64,000 nt of DNA from Lewinellaceae bacterium (GTDB taxonomy: Bacteria > Bacteroidota > Bacteroidia > Chitinophagales > Saprospiraceae): NCBI GenBank assembly GCA_020636215.1, contig JACJYG010000006.1:186001-250000 (forward strand), given 5' to 3'. Each line of letters opens with the position of its first letter. Within the stretch, counting starts at the first letter, position 1. The notes below the pieces were generated by a model. It did no database searches. It worked only from the letters and a program-made list of their open reading frames with translations, and was not told the origin of the DNA. Both the position numbers and the translations under genes were made by a program. Below are positions 60,150 to 64,000 of the stretch, piece by piece.

Positions 60150-62348
60150 CTATCTCCCCAGTTCCAACTGGTCCCTGATGAGATTATAATACACCCCCCT
60201 TTTCTCCACCAGTTCCTGGTGGGCGCCTTTCTCCACCAGCGCTCCATTTTCCAGCACGACGATCTGGTGGGCATTTTTTACGGTGCTCAGCCGGTGGGCG
60301 ACTACGACGACGGTTTTTCCCTGATAAAATTGTTCCAGTTTTTGGACGATGGCTTTCTCGTTTTTGGCATCCAGAGCATTGGTCGCTTCGTCGAAGAACA
60401 AGAATTCGGGGTCTTTGTAGACGGCCCGGGCGATAAGGATACGTTGCCGTTGCCCCTGGCTGATATCATTGCCTTTGGCGCCGATCATCGTGTTGTAGCT
60501 CAGGGGCATGGAATCGATGAACTCCCGGATGTTAGCGGTTTCAACAGCCTGGATGAGCCTGGCTTTGTCCACTTGTTCTGCGCTTTCCGCGATGTTATTG
60601 GCGATAGTATCTGAAAAGATAAAGCCATCCTGCATGACGGCGCCACATTGGCTACGCCAGTAGTTTTTATCGATATTGGAAAGTGGTAGCTTCCCCACTT
60701 TTATGTTTCCTTCCGTGGGGGGATAAAAACCCAGTAAAAGTTTGACCAGAGTAGTCTTTCCGCTGCCGCTGGTTCCTACAATTGCGGTGACTTTCCCTTC
60801 GGGGATAGTCAGGTTGATGTTTTTGAGTACAAAATCGGACAGCTTATTGTATTGGAAACTCACTCCTTCCATGCGGATATCCTTGTCGCCCGGCGGCAGT
60901 TCGGTGGCTTTAAAAGAACGGTCATCCTCCTCAGCTTCCAAATTCTGGACTTCCCAGAGCCGCTCCAGGCTGAGCTTGGCGTCCTGGCCGGTGCGGATAA
61001 AAGTGATCATTTGCTGAAGCGGCACGTTCAATTGGCCGATGATGAACTGTACGGCCAGCATCATACCCAGGGTAATCTCCCCGTCGATGACCAGCTTGGC
61101 AGTTAGAAAGGTAATGAGGATGTCCTTCAGTTGGCTGATAAAAGCGGCGCCGGAATTCTGATACTGGTCGATGGCCAGTGACTTGAGGTTGATGCTGAAG
61201 AGTTTGGACTGGATGTCCGACCACTGCCAGCGCCGTTTGCGGCCGCTGTTCTGCAGTTTGATCTCCTGCATGCCCTGGATGAGCTCTATCAGCGTGCTCT
61301 GGTGGGCCGATAATTCCTGGAATCGGCGATAATCCACTTCTTTACGCCTGCGGAGGAATACGACAATCCAAAAGGCATACAACAGGCTTGCGATCAGGAA
61401 TATACTAAAGATCCGCAGGTCATAGATCAGTAGGACTATTCCAAAAACGATCAGGTTAAAGGCTGAGAAAATGAAACTTAGGGTGGAATTAGTCAGGAAG
61501 GATTCAATTCGGTTCTGGTCGGAAATCCGCTGGAGCAGGTCGCCCAACATTCTGGTGTCGAAGAACCGAATGGGGAGCTTCATAAGTTTGGTCAAAAAAT
61601 CAGAGATCAGGGATACGTTGATCCGGGTGCCGATGTGGAGCAGGAGCCAGTTTTGGATGACGGCGACCGAAGTTTGGCCCAGGAACAGCATCAATTGGGC
61701 GATCAGGATCAGGTAAATAAACCCGATATCCTGGTTTTGAATCCCCACATCGACGAGGGACTGAGTGAGGAAGGGGAAAATAAGCTGGAACAGGCTGGCC
61801 AGAAACAGGCCCAGCAATAGTTGGATAAAATACCGCCGGTACGGCTTCAGATAGGTAGCCAGGAACAGATAGTTGGCGCTTCGGCGGCCTTCTTCGCCTT
61901 TATTATAGAATTCAGGAGTGGGTTCCAGCAAAAGGCCAATGCCGTGTTCCCCATCGCCCAGCCAATGCTGTCTGAAAGTGTCGTGGCTCAGTTTGAATTT
62001 TCCCGCTGCCGGGTCGGCCACCCAAACGTATTTCCGGCTGATCTTATAAACGACCAGGAAATGGTTCTGCCGCCAATGGACGATACAAGGTAAGGGGGCA
62101 TCCACCAAATAAGCTTGCCCTTTTTGTTTACCATCAAAAGGAAGTTTGACCGGCAAAGTCCGCATTCCAATATGTTCGGCTGCTTCGATGATCCCTTGCA
62201 ACGAAACCCCTTCCCGGTCGATGTAGCTATGTTCCCGCAGGTATTGGAGGGAATAGCTTTTACCATAATATTTAGCTACCATCCGCAAGCTGGCAGAGCC
62301 ACAGTCCATTGAGTCCAGTTGGTAGTAATGTGGAAATTGGTCGAGCAT
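60150..62348 (-). CDS. Peptidase-containing ABC exporter (C39, PCAT)
   Basis: A 732-residue protein that cuts double-glycine leader peptides and exports the product. The N-terminal C39 domain carries C16 (QLDSMDCGSAS), H96 (WRQNHFLVV) and D112 (WVADPAAG). A six-helix TM domain follows (residues about 165-450). The ATPase has Walker A GTSGSGKTTLV, the signature NDISQGQRQRILIARAV, and Walker B FLFFDEATNALD. All catalytic residues are intact. HlyD follows in the same operon. No leader-peptide gene was found beside the pair, so the cargo is unknown. The aminotransferase gene 61 bases upstream on the same strand could be in the same transcript. Confidence 0.93.
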   Translation of the reverse strand: MLDQFPHYYQLDSMDCGSASLRMVAKYYGKSYSLQYLREHSYIDREGVSLQGIIEAAEHIGMRTLPVKLPFDGKQKGQAYLVDAPLPCIVHWRQNHFLVVYKISRKYVWVADPAAGKFKLSHDTFRQHWLGDGEHGIGLLLEPTPEFYNKGEEGRRSANYLFLATYLKPYRRYFIQLLLGLFLASLFQLIFPFLTQSLVDVGIQNQDIGFIYLILIAQLMLFLGQTSVAVIQNWLLLHIGTRINVSLISDFLTKLMKLPIRFFDTRMLGDLLQRISDQNRIESFLTNSTLSFIFSAFNLIVFGIVLLIYDLRIFSIFLIASLLYAFWIVVFLRRRKEVDYRRFQELSAHQSTLIELIQGMQEIKLQNSGRKRRWQWSDIQSKLFSINLKSLAIDQYQNSGAAFISQLKDILITFLTAKLVIDGEITLGMMLAVQFIIGQLNVPLQQMITFIRTGQDAKLSLERLWEVQNLEAEEDDRSFKATELPPGDKDIRMEGVSFQYNKLSDFVLKNINLTIPEGKVTAIVGTSGSGKTTLVKLLLGFYPPTEGNIKVGKLPLSNIDKNYWRSQCGAVMQDGFIFSDTIANNIAESAEQVDKARLIQAVETANIREFIDSMPLSYNTMIGAKGNDISQGQRQRILIARAVYKDPEFLFFDEATNALDAKNEKAIVQKLEQFYQGKTVVVVAHRLSTVKNAHQIVVLENGALVEKGAHQELVEKRGVYYNLIRDQLELGR

Positions 62349-62409
62349 TCGTACAGGCCAGTTGTTGGATGAACAAAGTTAGCAGTAAAGAAAGATACTA
62401 AATTAGCCT

Positions 62410-63255
62410 TCACCCCACCACCTTCCGGTAATATCCTTCCCGGTATGCTTCCAGCCCTTCCCGCAGTTTTCTTGCCCAAGGGCCAACTTCGCCGTTGCCA
62501 ATAAGGCGGCCGTCTACCTTGACTACCGGCATAAGGCTTTTGTTGGTGCCGGTTATAAATGCTTCCCGAGCCTGAAACAGCTCTTCCAGGCGGACTTCCC
62601 GTTCAATGATGGGCAACAGGCCTTCGGCCACTTTTATGACCGATTGGCGAGTGATGCCGTAGAGGATATTGGAATGAGGCGTAATGAGCTCTTCACGACT
62701 ATTGACGAGGAAAATGTTGGAGCGCACAGCTTCCAGCAAGATGCCGTTGTGGTGATAAAGTACCTCCAGGGCGCCGGCCTGCCGGATCTGTGGCAGCAAT
62801 TTAATGCCGGTGAGGTAGTTTATGGCCTTGATCTCGGGCCATTCGCGCTGGAAGGAGTGGCTGATAAGGCCGACACCCTCTGTGAAGTAGGCCTCCGGCA
62901 GCTTGGGGTAGGGGTGGAGCAATACGATGAGGTTGGGTGCGCCAGGTGCGTAGCCGTCGGGCGAGTAGCCTCCGGTGAGCACCAGGCGGATGGCGCCCTG
63001 GGTTTCCCCATTGGCGGCAATCAGCTCCCGCAGGTGCCGGCTTAGCAGCTGCCGCCCTATGGGAACTTCCAGGTGCATTTTTTCCGCTGAGCTATAAAAG
63101 CGGTTGAAATACTGTTCCTCCAAAAGGGGCTGTCCGTATTTAAAGAGAAAATAATCAAAGATGCCGTAGCCGCGCAGAATAGCCAGGTCGGTGAGGCCGA
63201 TGCCGGCTTCTTGTTGAGAAAGGATCTCGCCGTTGAGTCCACAGTATTTGGCCAT
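62410..63255 (-). CDS. Class IV PLP aminotransferase (BCAT/D-amino-acid aminotransferase-like)
   Basis: A 281-residue fold-type IV PLP enzyme. It opens CGLNGEILSQQEAGIGLTD and GIFDYFLF, and has the GAIRLVLTGGYSPDGY strand and the catalytic Lys region PEIKAINYLTGIKLLPQIRQ. The cofactor-phosphate segment LEVLYHHNGILLEAVRSNIF and a late GTNKSLMPVVKVDG complete the family pattern. Substrates may be branched-chain or D-amino acids, or 4-amino-4-deoxychorismate; this cannot be decided here. The gene is followed on its strand by the PCAT exporter, and a large 9-bp repeat array begins 48 bases upstream. Confidence 0.88.
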   Translation of the reverse strand: MAKYCGLNGEILSQQEAGIGLTDLAILRGYGIFDYFLFKYGQPLLEEQYFNRFYSSAEKMHLEVPIGRQLLSRHLRELIAANGETQGAIRLVLTGGYSPDGYAPGAPNLIVLLHPYPKLPEAYFTEGVGLISHSFQREWPEIKAINYLTGIKLLPQIRQAGALEVLYHHNGILLEAVRSNIFLVNSREELITPHSNILYGITRQSVIKVAEGLLPIIEREVRLEELFQAREAFITGTNKSLMPVVKVDGRLIGNGEVGPWARKLREGLEAYREGYYRKVVG

Positions 63256-63302
63256 AGTCGTTTTTTTAGCTCAATATAAAGGTTTTAGGGGTTATGGGGT
63301 AT

Positions 63303-63948
63303 GCTTGATAGGTCTGATGGGTCTGATGGGTCTGATGGGTCTGATAGGTCTGATGGGTCTGATACGTCTGATACGTCTGATACGTCTGATACGTCTGATG
63401 GGTCTGATGGGTCTGATACGTCTGATACGTCTGATGGGTCTGATACGTCTGATACGTCTGATGGGTCTGATACGTCTAATACGTCTGATAGGTCTGATGG
63501 GTCTGATGGGTCTGATAGGTCTGATAGGTCTGATAGGTCTGATGGGTCTGATGGGTCTGATGGGTCTGATAGGTCTGATGGGTCTGATGGGTCTGATAGG
63601 TCTGATGGGTCTGATACGTCTAATGGGTCTGATGGGTCTACACCAGACACACCAGACACACCAGACATACGAGACATACGAGACATACGAGACATACGAG
63701 ACATACGAGACATACGAGACATACGAGACATACGAGACATACGAGACCCGTCTCTGCGAGCCGGGCAAGCACACCAGACACACCAGACACACCAGACATA
63801 CGAGACCTACAAGACATACAAGACATACAAGACATACGAGACATACGAGACATACGAGACATACGAGACCTACAAGACATACAAGACATACAAGACATAC
63901 GAGACATACGAGACCTACCAGACACACAAGACCTACGAGACACCCCAA
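63303..63948. repeat. Composite 9-bp tandem array with orientation switch
   Basis: From 63303 to about 63641 the units are GTCTGATGG, GTCTGATAC or GTCTGATAG. From there to 63948 they are ACCAGACAC, then ATACGAGAC and ATACAAGAC. AGAC thus appears as GTCT in the left half and AGAC in the right half: the two halves are inverted with respect to each other. A 22-nt hairpin sequence (63747-63768) interrupts the right half. Long open frames here (about 220 codons in several phases) are repeat artefacts. The array continues the family seen at 0.8 and 18.5 kb. Confidence 0.92.
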
Positions 63949-64000
63949 ACGCCCACCCCGAAGCGATTACACCAAAAGGCGTGAAAATATCATTCCAACC

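Noticed and set aside
63303..63948. CRISPR array
   Set aside because: Units are 8-9 bp without spacers, and no cas gene is present; the same holds for the arrays at 18.5 and 40.5 kb.
63301..63984. 227-codon plus-strand ORF rich in Ser-Asp repeats (Sdr-like protein)
   Set aside because: It is a by-product of the 9-bp array: long frames are open in several phases and on both strands, and the pattern changes where the array switches orientation.
63967..64000. 3' end of a further minus-strand gene at the right edge
   Set aside because: A short frame ends with TAA at 63967-63969, which would fit the rule of arrays lying after genes, but about 10 codons are too few to support a call.

Overview
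The window comes from a member of the Bacteroidota, most likely a Saprospiria-type (Lewinella/Haliscomenobacter-like) heterotroph. The evidence is a SusC/SusD pair, several secreted proteins with type IX secretion (T9SS) C-terminal sorting domains (both the Por-type and the gliding-motility 'GDGIND' type), PorT-like outer-membrane barrels, many LxxC lipoproteins, and promoter -7 boxes of the TAnnTTTG type. No rRNA or tRNA gene was found. Base composition is close to balanced. Species assignment is inference.

Layout. 0-13 kb: the 3' end of a class A penicillin-binding protein, a helix-hairpin-helix outer-membrane protein, an amidohydrolase, an (alpha/alpha)6-barrel glycosidase lipoprotein, a DUF2202 ferritin-like protein, a TolC-family channel, a haem-binding/VIT1 pair and AceK. 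13-25 kb: two paralogous barrels, an SRPBCC-like lipoprotein, cysM and cysE flanking a decayed archease-rtcB RNA-repair operon, radA, a candidate small RNA, a broken TraR/DksA-L,D-transpeptidase junction, a Bax-inhibitor-1 protein, a flavin reductase and a T9SS surface protein. 25-44 kb: Vsr, a subtilase, a PQQ-type sugar dehydrogenase, a CHAT/TPR protein without its cysteine, an SDR plus a mammalian-like steroid 5-alpha-reductase, SCO1, a thiolase, a patatin/Omp85 protein and a ParA/ribbon-helix-helix pair. 44-58 kb: two cyanophycinase-like S51 peptidases (one lipoprotein, one T9SS-secreted), a YfcC-type transporter, SusCD and a cytoplasmic isoaspartyl peptidase. Together these could form a cyanophycin or beta-aspartyl-peptide utilisation locus. 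58-64 kb: a RAYT transposase bracketed by REP sequences, a peptidase-containing ABC exporter with its HlyD partner, and a class IV aminotransferase.

The intergenic DNA is unusually rich in repeats. There are 8-9 bp tandem arrays, mostly with an AGAC core, beside gene ends (about 0.8, 18.5, 40.5 and 63.6 kb, with small tracts at 11.3 and 45.6 kb). There are large imperfect palindromes (4.4, 13.9, 28.9 and 35.1 kb), MITE-like inverted repeats (8.1 and 46.4 kb), GTAG-headed REPs (30.5, 57.9 and 58.7 kb) and a 15-bp AACTTCCGAAGTT-type palindrome (7.2 and 13.1 kb). Several small gene-decay events also stand out: an in-frame stop in archease, a 5' deletion of rtcB, and two truncated genes meeting at about 22.06 kb.
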